Assembly: GCF_008806375.1 (NCBI RefSeq)
Contig: NZ_WAAT01000046.1
Coordinates: 97,366 to 161,365, forward strand
Reading direction: 5' to 3'
Source: Pseudotamlana haliotis
GTDB taxonomy: Bacteria > Bacteroidota > Bacteroidia > Flavobacteriales > Flavobacteriaceae
DNA: 64,000 nucleotides
The first letter of the stretch is position 1; every line of letters starts with the position of its first letter. This document shows positions 43,008-51,896 of this stretch, one piece after another. The position numbers and the translations under genes were made by a program. The notes beneath the pieces are model-generated. The model searched no databases. It worked only from the letters and a program-made list of their open reading frames with translations, and had not been told where the DNA came from.

Positions 43008-43704
43008 TCAAATTTCCATAATTATCCCGGTTTTAAACGAAGCCCCTTTTATTAGAAAGCTTCTAGAGCATCTTTTGGAAAACGCTTCCGCGGAAAATAT
43101 TGCTGAAATTTTAGTTGTTGATGGTGGAAGCACCGACGAAACACCACAAATTGCTCAAGCTTTTTCTGAAGGTCATATCACTTATTTACAATCGGAAAAA
43201 GGACGTGCCAAGCAAATGAATTTTGGTGCTAAACAGGCCAAAGGAGACATCCTCTATTTTCTTCACGCCGATTCGTTTCCGCCGAAAGATTTTGATACAT
43301 TCATTTTAACTGAAGTACAAAAAGGCCATAAGGCTGGTTGTTTCAGGATGCAGTTTGATAGCCAGCATTGGTGGTTAAAATTAGCCGGATGGCTCACGCA
43401 ATTTTCATGGCGCGCCTGCCGTGGTGGCGACCAAAGTCAGTTTATCACCAAGGCGTTATTTCACGATATTGGAGGTTTTGATGAACGCTATATCATTTAT
43501 GAAGATAACATGTTAATTAACGCACTCTACGCCCGAAAGCAATTTGTTGTGATTAATAAAAAACTGAGAACATCAGCGCGCTGTTATGAAGCACACGGGG
43601 TTTGGAAAATACAGTACATTTACTGGAGCGTTTACGTAAAAAAATGGTTTGGTGCCTCGGCTGAAGAACTTTATCAGTTTTACTTAGACCGTGTAGCAAG
43701 GTAA
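43000..43704 (+). CDS. TIGR04283-family arsenosugar biosynthesis glycosyltransferase
   Basis: GT2-fold glycosyltransferase of 234 residues from ATG 43000 (MSSQISIIIPVLNEAPF), which overlaps the DUF547 stop by 8 bases; a longer frame from 42919 reads through DUF547 coding sequence and is rejected. Motifs: VVDGGSTDET, the nucleotide-binding FLHADSFPP, GGDQSQF and GGFDERYIIYED. This family and TIGR04282 regularly accompany ArsS, one probably forming the glycosidic bond of the arsenosugar. Confidence 0.9.
   Translation: MSSQISIIIPVLNEAPFIRKLLEHLLENASAENIAEILVVDGGSTDETPQIAQAFSEGHITYLQSEKGRAKQMNFGAKQAKGDILYFLHADSFPPKDFDTFILTEVQKGHKAGCFRMQFDSQHWWLKLAGWLTQFSWRACRGGDQSQFITKALFHDIGGFDERYIIYEDNMLINALYARKQFVVINKKLRTSARCYEAHGVWKIQYIYWSVYVKKWFGASAEELYQFYLDRVAR
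43083..43095 (-). repeat. TTCCGCGGAAGCG motif copy inside TIGR04283 gene
   Basis: Minus-strand TTCCGCGGAAGCG, identical over 13 bases to the manC site at 5580-5592 and only 118 bases from the DUF547 copy. Confidence 0.5.
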
Positions 43705-43870
43705 TCATCCATAGCATCTCTTTTTAGCCAAGGTAAACCTCTAATTAATCGTGAACTAGGTTTTGTAAATGTTAAAAATACTACAAAACATCCTTAACAA
43801 AACACTAATTGTTACAAATGTGTTTGTTAATCGTTATACTTTTAGAGAGTCAAACATCCAACATAACCAC

Positions 43871-45385
43871 ATGAAAAAAATTTTACTCGTTTTTCTTTTT
43901 AGTTCTTTATACTCACAAGCCCAAGAATCCATTCAAGCTAAATTATTAGATTCTATTTCAAAAGAACCCATTCCTTATGCTACGATATCTATAAACGAAA
44001 ATTCGGGTGTCATCAGTAATGAAAACGGTGATTTCTCAATATATCTAAGCGAAAAGGCATCAAAAACCGATTCGCTAAAAATTAGATCATTAGGCTATGA
44101 AACCAAACAAATTTTAATTGAAACCTTTCAAGATTCTATAGTCTTGCTAAGCCAAACCTCTATTGAACTTGATGAAGTTTTAGTTTCCAATAAAAACTAT
44201 TCTACTGAAGAAATCATTGATAAAATAAAGGAGAATTTAGAAAAAAACTACAACCGTTCTCCCATTAAAAGCCGCCTTTTTTATAGATCATCTAACTTTA
44301 ATCGTGTCACAAAAAGTGATGTTGACATCAAAAAAACGAGTATTCCAGAACTTAATCAACAGCTTGTTGATAGCGTAGTCACGGCCATGCCAAAAAATGC
44401 TGATGATCACACTGAAATACTAGCTGATGTATATGGTAAATCTGGCCTAGAAGATTCGCAAAAGTTAGACATCATCAAAGCTTCGCATTTATATGATAAA
44501 AGCAACGAAGTTACATTTGAGTTTTACGAAGAAAAGTTTAACAACATTATTAAAAAACATGTCAAACGAGATTCTTATTTTAAAATAAAATCAGGCTTTT
44601 TCGGAACAAAACAAGATATAGATTCGACATTTTTCAATGACCTTGATAACGATAAATCTGATCAAACACAGGCCATGATTGAAGCCAAAAAGAAGAAAGA
44701 AAAAGAACGGAAAGCTGATTTCTTGAAGTATCGAAAATCGGATATAGCTGATATTCAAAGTAACAGTTTTGTTTTTGAAGACAGCGACTTTAATTTTCTC
44801 GAAAAATCAAACCGCTACGAATTCAAACTCGAAGATTATAGTTTTTTAAATGATGAATTTGTTTATAAAATTAGTTTCACACCTAAACGTAGTGAAGATT
44901 TTCAAGGCGTTATTTATGTAAGCACAAACGGCTTTGCTATAGTAAGATTAGATTATGAAAACGTAAACCCCTTAAAAAAATTCAGCATGTTTGGGGTTTC
45001 ATACAAGCATTACCATAAAAAAGGAACTATTATTTATGATAAAAACGATAATAATACTTACGATTTAAGATATGCCGATGTAGAAAATGGTACCACATTC
45101 GAAATTGAACGTCCTTTAAAAATCATAGAAAAAAACAAAAACACTAGAGGTCGAAGAAAGCAAAATGAATTATCATCTGACATTCATTTTAAAGTAGGAA
45201 ACACAGAAATAAACAAATTAATCATTTTTGAGAATGAAGCGATCACAGACGCTGAATTTGATGACTTCATCGAAAAACCTGATGTAAAACCAGCTTATCT
45301 CCCTGAATACGATCCTGAATTCTGGAAAGGTTACAATGTTATAGAACCCAACCAGGCCATTAAAGATTTTAAAAGTCTCGAATAA
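43871..45385 (+). CDS. Carboxypeptidase-regulatory-like outer-membrane-type protein
   Basis: From ATG 43871 (MKKILLVFLFSSLYSQAQE) it is 504 residues with a signal peptide. Next comes a CarboxypepD_reg-like Ig domain (about 20-105: AKLLDSISKEPIPYATISI through LDEVLVSNK) of the kind that starts TonB-dependent receptors. A long region without a barrel-forming plug follows. It has no TonB-receptor barrel, so it resembles the family of flavobacterial surface proteins with unknown role. A Lys/Glu-rich segment near 275-290 is low complexity. The longer frame from 43769 adds residues without signal-peptide logic. Confidence 0.78.
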   Translation: MKKILLVFLFSSLYSQAQESIQAKLLDSISKEPIPYATISINENSGVISNENGDFSIYLSEKASKTDSLKIRSLGYETKQILIETFQDSIVLLSQTSIELDEVLVSNKNYSTEEIIDKIKENLEKNYNRSPIKSRLFYRSSNFNRVTKSDVDIKKTSIPELNQQLVDSVVTAMPKNADDHTEILADVYGKSGLEDSQKLDIIKASHLYDKSNEVTFEFYEEKFNNIIKKHVKRDSYFKIKSGFFGTKQDIDSTFFNDLDNDKSDQTQAMIEAKKKKEKERKADFLKYRKSDIADIQSNSFVFEDSDFNFLEKSNRYEFKLEDYSFLNDEFVYKISFTPKRSEDFQGVIYVSTNGFAIVRLDYENVNPLKKFSMFGVSYKHYHKKGTIIYDKNDNNTYDLRYADVENGTTFEIERPLKIIEKNKNTRGRRKQNELSSDIHFKVGNTEINKLIIFENEAITDAEFDDFIEKPDVKPAYLPEYDPEFWKGYNVIEPNQAIKDFKSLE

Positions 45386-45390
45386 GAAAT

Positions 45391-46122
45391 TCAACTCTTA
45401 TTTCTACCGGTTTCATTAGGGTATAAGTCTGGTAAATTATCACTTTGCACAAACGCTTTGGTGTCAACATTCATAGCGGTTACGCGACCTTTAAAAGCGG
45501 CACCGGTGTCTATATTCCAAATATTCATGGCATTCATAGGCACCTCAACACCAAAATTGGTGGTTGGAGTATGACCGATAAACACTTCTTTGTAAAAAGT
45601 TAGGCGTTTTGGATAAATAGGGTCATTCTTGTCGATATCAGGTTTCATCGTTAATGCCATTTCCCATAAAGTACGGTCTAAATAGAAATAACGCTTATCA
45701 AGCTCATGCTCTACCCCTTTTACCGAGGTAAATCCGGCATGAAGAAATAGACGATTTTCATCATCCAAATGATATAAAGGCATGTTTTCAAAAAATGCTA
45801 AATGTGCTTTTTTATCTTCTTCAGAAAATCCACTATAACTTTCCATAGTTTCCTTTCCGCCGTGCATGTACCAGGTTTGGTTCACTTCACCAGAACGCAA
45901 CCATTCTTCTGTCCAAACATCATGATTTCCTTTAATACACACGCAATTCACTTTTTGAGAAAGCTCAATTAAAAGCTGTACCACTTGGGCTGCTTCACTC
46001 CATCCGTCAACATAATCGCCAACAAAAATAAGTTTGTCTTCGTCTTTAACTTCAACTTTATTCAGTACTTGAGTTAGTGCTCTTAAGCCACCATGAATAT
46101 CTCCAATTGCAATTGTGCGCAT
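45391..46122 (-). CDS. PPP-family metallophosphatase
   Basis: Calcineurin-like serine/threonine-protein-phosphatase-type enzyme, 243 residues from ATG 46122 (MRTIAIGDIHGGLRAL). The metal-binding motifs are complete: GDIHG, GDYVDG, GNHD, then the HAGF and GHTPT segments. Substrates of the bacterial members range from phosphoproteins to diadenosine tetraphosphate. Convergent with the surface-protein gene at a 5-base gap; monocistronic. Confidence 0.88.
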   Translation of the reverse strand: MRTIAIGDIHGGLRALTQVLNKVEVKDEDKLIFVGDYVDGWSEAAQVVQLLIELSQKVNCVCIKGNHDVWTEEWLRSGEVNQTWYMHGGKETMESYSGFSEEDKKAHLAFFENMPLYHLDDENRLFLHAGFTSVKGVEHELDKRYFYLDRTLWEMALTMKPDIDKNDPIYPKRLTFYKEVFIGHTPTTNFGVEVPMNAMNIWNIDTGAAFKGRVTAMNVDTKAFVQSDNLPDLYPNETGRNKS

Positions 46123-46191
46123 TATAAAATCTATTTTCAGCAAAACTAAAGGTTTCTAAGAAGAATATTAAATGGCTTGGTTAAGTAATTA

Positions 46192-46356
46192 TTATTTTTT
46201 TGAGATTACACACAAAATATGACATATCGAATCACGTTCGACTTCACCGTAATTTTCATAAGACACACGATAAAGTTGAATATTTTCAATTAAAAGTTCA
46301 ACTAAATGACATTCTGCTGTTAAGTTATTACCTTTAACTTCGACCCAATACAGCAT
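46192..46356 (-). CDS. Possible small protein of 54 residues
   Basis: An uninterrupted minus-strand frame from ATG 46356 to TAA 46192 fills most of the gap between the phosphatase and the flavoprotein genes. It begins MLYWVEVKGNNLTAECHLV and ends CHILCVISKK. Amino-acid composition is balanced rather than low-complexity, which is why I list it. I recognise no family, and there is no clear promoter. Confidence 0.3.
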   Translation of the reverse strand: MLYWVEVKGNNLTAECHLVELLIENIQLYRVSYENYGEVERDSICHILCVISKK

Positions 46357-46369
46357 AATCTAAAAATCC

Positions 46370-47677
46370 ATGGAAGAACATATTGTTATTATAGGAAATG
46401 GGATATCTGGCGTTACGGCAGCTAGGCATATCAGAAAATTATCCGATAAAAAAATTACAATTGTTTCTGCTGAAACCGATTATTTTTTCTCCAGAACAGC
46501 CCTGATGTACATTTACATGGGACACATGACATTTGAGCATACCCAGCCTTATGAAAACTGGTTTTGGGAGAAAAACCGAATCAAATTAAAAAAAGGCTAC
46601 GTAAAAACGGTTGATAGCGACTCTAAAACCCTTCATTTTGAAGATGGCGAGTCTTTAAATTACGATAAGCTCATCATAGCCACAGGTAGCAAACCTAACA
46701 AATTTGGCTGGCCGGGGCAGGATTTAAAAGGTGTTATGGGACTGTATCACAAGCAAGATTTAGAGAACCTAGAGAAACATGCTCCAAATAATAAAACCTG
46801 TAAACGCGCGGTAATTGTTGGTGGCGGGTTAATAGGCATTGAGTTAGCCGAAATGTTGAATTCTCGTAATATCCCGGTGACTTTTCTAGTGCGAGAAAAA
46901 AGTTTTTGGAACGGTGTTTTACCAAAAGGTGAAAGTGAAATGGTAAACCGTCACATTAAGAACCACCACATCGATTTACGTTTAAACACGAATTTAAAAG
47001 AAATTGTTTCAGATGAAAATGGTCAGGTGAAATCGGTTATCATCGAAGAAACCGGTGAAGAAATTCCTTGTACAGTCGTGGGACTCACAGCTGGGGTTTC
47101 TCCGAATATTGATTTCCTTAAAAACTCCAATATTGAAACCAACAAAGGCGTACTCGTAAATCGTTTTTTAGAAACCAATATTCAAAATATTTACGCCATT
47201 GGTGATTGCGCCGAGCAAAAAGAAGCTATTGATCAGCGCCCGCCTATTGAATCGGTTTGGTACACCGGCCGCATGATGGGTGAAGTCTTAGCCCAAACCA
47301 TTTGCGGGAATCGCATGGCTTACAACCCTGGGCACTGGTTTAACTCAGCTAAATTTTTAGACATCGAATACCAAACTTATGGCTGGGTACACGGTTTAAA
47401 AGGCAGACTAGATTATGAACAACATTTTCACTGGAAACATCCTGATGACACGAAATGCATCACCATCGCCTTTCATGAAAACACACATCAGTTTTTAGGA
47501 ATTAACACTTTTGGCATTCGTATGCGTCACGAAACATTTGACCGCTGGCTTACTGAAAAACGCGATTTAGATTATGTGATTACATATTTAGCTGAAGCCA
47601 ATTTCGAACCTGAATTTTATAAAACTTACGAAAAAGACATACTTGAATCGTATAAAAACCAATTCCAAACGGCATAA
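46370..47677 (+). CDS. NAD(P)/FAD-dependent oxidoreductase
   Basis: Pyridine-nucleotide-disulfide-type flavoprotein of 435 residues. FAD site: VIIGNGISGVTAARHI at the N-terminus, KLIIATGSKPN, and IYAIGDCAE near 285. NAD(P) site: AVIVGGGLIGIELAEML. No redox-active CxxxxC is present, so it is of the rubredoxin/ferredoxin-reductase or NirB-N-terminal type, which passes electrons to a separate protein. The obvious partner is the membrane iron-sulfur protein 12 bases downstream. Confidence 0.87.
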   Translation: MEEHIVIIGNGISGVTAARHIRKLSDKKITIVSAETDYFFSRTALMYIYMGHMTFEHTQPYENWFWEKNRIKLKKGYVKTVDSDSKTLHFEDGESLNYDKLIIATGSKPNKFGWPGQDLKGVMGLYHKQDLENLEKHAPNNKTCKRAVIVGGGLIGIELAEMLNSRNIPVTFLVREKSFWNGVLPKGESEMVNRHIKNHHIDLRLNTNLKEIVSDENGQVKSVIIEETGEEIPCTVVGLTAGVSPNIDFLKNSNIETNKGVLVNRFLETNIQNIYAIGDCAEQKEAIDQRPPIESVWYTGRMMGEVLAQTICGNRMAYNPGHWFNSAKFLDIEYQTYGWVHGLKGRLDYEQHFHWKHPDDTKCITIAFHENTHQFLGINTFGIRMRHETFDRWLTEKRDLDYVITYLAEANFEPEFYKTYEKDILESYKNQFQTA

Positions 47678-47689
47678 TTAAAACCACAC

Positions 47690-49291
47690 ATGAGCGATAA
47701 ACAAAACCATAGCATGTCTTTAACTACACCTGAAACAAATGCGCTTTCAGGAAAACAAAAAGCCGCTGTTTTTATTGGTACCTCTGGGCTTTTCATTTTA
47801 ATATTGGCTATTTTCAACACCAATTTCCCAAATAAAACATGGTTCTTAAGTTTGGCCTTAGGACTTATTGCTGCTGGAACCATTCTTTTTTCAAACAGTT
47901 TGTACCTCAACAAAATGGAAGGCATCAAAAATGATGGTGTCTGGTTTAAGTCACTCACCTCAAGAGGCGTTTTGGCTTGGATTACCGGCATAATTTTAAC
48001 CGGTTTTTATATTGTACTTTACTTTTTTCCGCAGTATTTAGGTCAAGGCAGTAATGGCGAAGCGAATAGCGGACTCATAGCGCTATTTGACCCCTTGAGT
48101 TTTCTGTTGAGTGGTAGGCCGGCCAGCCAATGGTTTGTTTATGGTACGCTATATACTTTAGCTATTCTAATTTTTGGTTATAAATACATTTTAAAATACC
48201 GCCACAACCGCTACCAGCAATTACGAACGGTTTCGGTGATGTTTTTTCAATTAGCATTCGCCTTTCTTATTCCCGAATTTATGGCGCGCTTAAATGAAAG
48301 TCCCGATTATAGTTTACCATATTATGATTTAAAAAGCATGTGGCCTTTAAACTATTATTTATTTGATGGCTGGTCTATAAATGGTTTTCTTTCTTCAGGG
48401 TATTTAGGTCTAGGTCTTTTAATTTTTGGTGTACTTTCCATATTTGTGGTTTCACCCATTTTAACCTACAAATACGGAAAACGTTGGTATTGCTCTTGGG
48501 TTTGTGGTTGCGGTGGCTTGGCCGAAACTGCCGGTGATTCCTTTCGCCAATTAAGTAGCAAAAAATTATCTGCATGGAAACTAGAACGCTGGCTCATTCA
48601 CACGGTTTTGGTATTTTCAGTGATTATGACCACGGCCGTCATATATTCTTATTTAGGAAACGACCCTAACAAATATTGGATTTCACGCCCCACTTTCCTT
48701 ATTGGAGTTGGTGTATTATTAACATTGGTTTTCGCACTCACTCTTATTTTCAAGCGTCACGAACTTGGTAAAGATGCCAAATACGGCGCCTTAGGTTTCT
48801 TTGTGATTATTGCAGCGCTATTCGCGATGCATTATACTGGAACAAGCGACAAATTATTTCTCGTAAAATCGAGCAGCTTGCGTTCTGCGTATGGTTTATA
48901 TATTGGCTCAATATTTTCTGGTGTAGTTGGCACGGGCTTCTACCCGATTTTAGGGAATCGCGTGTGGTGCCGATTTGGTTGCCCGATGGCAGCCATTTTG
49001 GGGTTTCAACAACGCTTATTTTCAAAATTTAGGATTACCACCAATGGCGGACAATGTATTTCTTGCGGAAATTGTTCTACCTACTGCGAAATGGGTATTG
49101 ACGTACGTGCCTATGCTCAAAAAGGTGAAAACATTGTGCGTTCAAGCTGTGTAGGCTGTGGGGTTTGTTCGACGGTTTGCCCAAGAGGTGTTTTAAAACT
49201 AGAAAACGATAGTATGAATGGACGCATCAATGCCAATGACATTTTATTAGGTAATGATGTTAACTTGATGGATTTAGTAAACCAAAAATAG
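47690..49291 (+). CDS. NapH/NosR-type membrane 4Fe-4S protein
   Basis: A 533-residue integral membrane protein with about ten hydrophobic segments. Two CxxxCP-like membrane-edge cysteine groups (WVCGCGG and WCRFGCPMA) are followed by a C-terminal pair of [4Fe-4S] ferredoxin motifs, CISCGNCSTYC and CVGCGVCSTVCPRG. This is the design of NapH, NosR and CcoG-type proteins that carry electrons across the inner membrane. With the flavoprotein upstream it would form an NAD(P)H-to-periplasm electron path. The acceptor is not encoded next door. Confidence 0.86.
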   Translation: MSDKQNHSMSLTTPETNALSGKQKAAVFIGTSGLFILILAIFNTNFPNKTWFLSLALGLIAAGTILFSNSLYLNKMEGIKNDGVWFKSLTSRGVLAWITGIILTGFYIVLYFFPQYLGQGSNGEANSGLIALFDPLSFLLSGRPASQWFVYGTLYTLAILIFGYKYILKYRHNRYQQLRTVSVMFFQLAFAFLIPEFMARLNESPDYSLPYYDLKSMWPLNYYLFDGWSINGFLSSGYLGLGLLIFGVLSIFVVSPILTYKYGKRWYCSWVCGCGGLAETAGDSFRQLSSKKLSAWKLERWLIHTVLVFSVIMTTAVIYSYLGNDPNKYWISRPTFLIGVGVLLTLVFALTLIFKRHELGKDAKYGALGFFVIIAALFAMHYTGTSDKLFLVKSSSLRSAYGLYIGSIFSGVVGTGFYPILGNRVWCRFGCPMAAILGFQQRLFSKFRITTNGGQCISCGNCSTYCEMGIDVRAYAQKGENIVRSSCVGCGVCSTVCPRGVLKLENDSMNGRINANDILLGNDVNLMDLVNQK

Positions 49292-49330
49292 AAACAAAAT
49301 CTATATAAGTCACTGTTAAAACGTTAGCTA

Positions 49331-49363
49331 TTTCGGTGTAACTCCAAAAATATGTTACATTTG
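49331..49363 (+). promoter_or_regulatory. Likely promoter for the GT2 gene pair
   Basis: TACATTTG at 49356-49363 matches the Bacteroidota -7 consensus exactly. A TTTCG at 49331-49335, 20 bases upstream, is an imperfect -33 element. It lies 39 bases before the start at 49402. Confidence 0.5.
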
Positions 49364-49401
49364 CGACAAACTTAACCTAAATACTAACCCAAAGTCCTGC
49401 A

Positions 49402-50094
49402 ATGACTCTAATAAAAGTCATTATTCCTGCCTATAACGAAGCCGATTCTATTGGTCTCGTCATTAAGGCCATTCCTGAGGTGGTTGACGAAATTATTGTG
49501 GTGAGCAACAACTCTACCGACAATACTGAAGTCAATGCCAAAAAAGCAGGCGCCACCGTGTTATCTGAACCCAAAAAAGGCTACGGATATGCTTGCTTAA
49601 AAGGCATGCAACACATTGCTAACCAACCTACCAAACCTGATATTGTTGTTTTTCTTGACGGCGATTACAGTGATTACCCCGAAGAATTAACGAAAATTGT
49701 CGCTCCAATAATTGATAATAACATCGATTTTGTTGTCGGGGCTCGTGTCAAAAACCTTCGAGAATCAGGGTCTATGACCACTCCACAAATTTTCGGGAAT
49801 TGGCTTGCGACATCACTAATGGCGCTGTTTTTTAATTCTACTTTCACTGACCTAGGCCCCTTTAGAGCGATGAAGTACCCCAAACTTTTAGCTCTCAATA
49901 TGGAAGACAAAACCTATGGGTGGACGGTAGAAATGCAATTAAAAGCCTTGAAACGAGAATTTTCATACACAGAAGTCCCTGTAAACTACAGGAATAGAAT
50001 TGGTGTCTCAAAAGTGTCTGGTACAATAAAAGGTGCTATATTTGCAGGCGCAAAAATCCTGGGTTGGATTTTTAAATACAGCTTAAAAAAATGA
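49402..50094 (+). CDS. GT2 glycosyltransferase, dolichyl-phosphate-mannose-synthase-like
   Basis: Cytoplasmic-face glycosyltransferase of 230 residues with VIIPAYNEADSIG, VVSNNSTDNTE and the DxD-like FLDGDYSDYP, resembling DPM1/polyprenyl-phosphate transferases. It lacks C-terminal membrane helices, though the end (GWIFKYSLKK) is amphipathic. Overlaps the next gene by 4 bases (ATGA). A sugar-phospholipid product is plausible given the GT-C gene at 52462, which would use such a donor. Confidence 0.87.
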   Translation: MTLIKVIIPAYNEADSIGLVIKAIPEVVDEIIVVSNNSTDNTEVNAKKAGATVLSEPKKGYGYACLKGMQHIANQPTKPDIVVFLDGDYSDYPEELTKIVAPIIDNNIDFVVGARVKNLRESGSMTTPQIFGNWLATSLMALFFNSTFTDLGPFRAMKYPKLLALNMEDKTYGWTVEMQLKALKREFSYTEVPVNYRNRIGVSKVSGTIKGAIFAGAKILGWIFKYSLKK

Positions 50095-51578
50095 TTTTAG
50101 AAACCTCAATAATAGTAATTTATAGTATTTCGTTGCTGCTTATTTTCATGTACGCTTTAGCACAGCTAAACTTACTTTTCAACTACTTATCGTCCAAAAA
50201 GAAGGAGGATGATTCGCCTAAACTGGATTTATCCAATGAAGACGAAGTCCCTTTCATTACCATACAACTTCCTGTATATAACGAAATGTATGTGATGGAA
50301 CGCCTATTAGACAATATTGTTGAATTGGAATACCCTAAAGACAAGCTTGAAATTCAAGTTTTAGATGATTCTACCGATGAAACTGTTGTAAGTACTAGAA
50401 AACAAATTGAAAGACTTCATGCTACAGGCATTGACATCACACATATCACACGAACAGACCGCGTAGGCTTTAAAGCTGGAGCCTTAAAAGAAGGTTTAGA
50501 AATTGCTAAAGGTGAGATTATCGCGATTTTCGATTCTGATTTCCTTCCGAAAAAAGACTGGTTAAAACGTACCGTTCCTTATTTTAAGGATGAAGCTATA
50601 GGTGTGGTTCAAACACGTTGGGGACATATCAATAGAAATTATTCTATTCTAACTAAAATTCAAGCTTTCGCTCTTGATGCGCATTTCACTTTAGAGCAAG
50701 TAGGCAGAAACAGTAAAGGACACTTTATCAACTTTAACGGCACCGCTGGTTTATGGCGTAAAACCTGTATTATTGATGCTGGAAACTGGGAAGGCGATAC
50801 CCTTACTGAAGATTTAGATTTAAGTTACCGTGCCCAATTAAAAAACTGGAAATTCAAATATTTAGAAGATGTTGAAACACCTGCTGAACTGCCAATCGTA
50901 ATAAGTGCGGCGCGTTCGCAACAATTCCGTTGGAATAAAGGTGGTGCTGAAAACTTTAGAAAAATGCTTAAGCGCGTGATTTCTTCTGATATTTCAGCAA
51001 AATCAAAAGTCCACGGCTTACTACACTTATTAAACAGCACCATGTTTTTAAACGTGCTAATTGTTGGTATTTTAAGTATCCCGATGTTGTACATCAAGAA
51101 TGAATATGCCCACTTAAGACCGTACTTTTATGTCATGAGCTTCTTCGTGATGAGTACCATTATCTTTTTCATTTGCTATTGGTTCATGTATAAAAACACT
51201 TATGGAAGTGGCTTTAAAAACTTCATTAGATACATTGGTATGTTTTTCGTGTTTTTCTCCATTGCAATGGGCTTTTCGTTACACAACTCCATAGCGGTTA
51301 TTGAAGGTCATCTTGGTAAGAAATCAGAATTTATTCGTACACCAAAATTTAACATCAGCAAATATAAAGACAACTGGAAAAGCAATAAATACATGGCAAA
51401 GAACCTATCAGTGAATGTTATTTTTGAAGGTTTATTGATGCTGTATTTTGCGTTTGGTATGTATAGTGCCTTTACCGTAGGAAATCAAGGTGGTGATTTT
51501 GGGTTATTTCCATTCCACACGATGCTTTTCGTTGGTTTTGGCTATGTATTCTTTAAGTCTTTACGTTCAAAGGTATAA
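50091..51578 (+). CDS. Cellulose-synthase-family processive GT2 glycosyltransferase
   Basis: Integral membrane glycosyltransferase of 495 residues: one N-terminal membrane helix (about 5-27), a GT2 domain (60-300) and four or so C-terminal helices. The D, DxD, TED, QxxRW set is complete: LDDSTDET, IFDSDFLP, LTEDLDLSYR and QQFRWNKGG. It is of the CsbB/CESA-like type that makes glucan, mannan or glycolipid chains. Acceptor and product are unknown. Confidence 0.88.
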   Translation: MILETSIIVIYSISLLLIFMYALAQLNLLFNYLSSKKKEDDSPKLDLSNEDEVPFITIQLPVYNEMYVMERLLDNIVELEYPKDKLEIQVLDDSTDETVVSTRKQIERLHATGIDITHITRTDRVGFKAGALKEGLEIAKGEIIAIFDSDFLPKKDWLKRTVPYFKDEAIGVVQTRWGHINRNYSILTKIQAFALDAHFTLEQVGRNSKGHFINFNGTAGLWRKTCIIDAGNWEGDTLTEDLDLSYRAQLKNWKFKYLEDVETPAELPIVISAARSQQFRWNKGGAENFRKMLKRVISSDISAKSKVHGLLHLLNSTMFLNVLIVGILSIPMLYIKNEYAHLRPYFYVMSFFVMSTIIFFICYWFMYKNTYGSGFKNFIRYIGMFFVFFSIAMGFSLHNSIAVIEGHLGKKSEFIRTPKFNISKYKDNWKSNKYMAKNLSVNVIFEGLLMLYFAFGMYSAFTVGNQGGDFGLFPFHTMLFVGFGYVFFKSLRSKV

Positions 51579-51601
51579 ACTAGATCATCTAAATAACATA
51601 A

Positions 51602-51680
51602 ATAAGCTGCTATATTGTTTGATATCGCTGGGCATTCTATTTAATAAAAATGTACCAATCCAAACAGTATAACAGCTTAT
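51602..51680. repeat. Long imperfect inverted repeat between convergent genes
   Basis: ATAAGCTGCTATATTGTTTG (51602-51621) pairs with CAAACAGTATAACAGCTTAT (51661-51680) with only two or three mismatches across about 20 bases, around a 39-base spacer. Its position between the convergent GT2 and small membrane-protein genes suggests a shared bidirectional transcription end or a small cruciform. No strong T-run follows. Confidence 0.5.
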
Positions 51681-51700
51681 CTTTTAAGCTACAGAATTAA

Positions 51701-51892
51701 TTACCCGTTCATTACTGTGCTGATGATTGAGAGAAGAATTCCAACGCCAACACCCCATAAAGCAAAATTACATGCTGCTTTAGACTTTGCTGGACTGCTA
51801 GTTTTATAAACGAAATAAAGTATTGCTCCTACAATAGGTAAAAGAAATGAAATAATTTTTATTCCTAAATGTGATGAATTTGGTTCTTCCAT
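51701..51892 (-). CDS. Small two-helix membrane protein
   Basis: A 63-residue protein with two hydrophobic segments, IISFLLPIVGAILYFVYK and FALWGVGVGILLSIIS, joined by a short polar loop (SSPAKSKAA). Such small proteins are common in Bacteroidota beside DUF2085 proteins. It is 4 bases downstream of the DUF2085 gene and probably cotranscribed. Function unknown. Confidence 0.7.
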   Translation of the reverse strand: MEEPNSSHLGIKIISFLLPIVGAILYFVYKTSSPAKSKAACNFALWGVGVGILLSIISTVMNG

Positions 51893-51896
51893 AATT

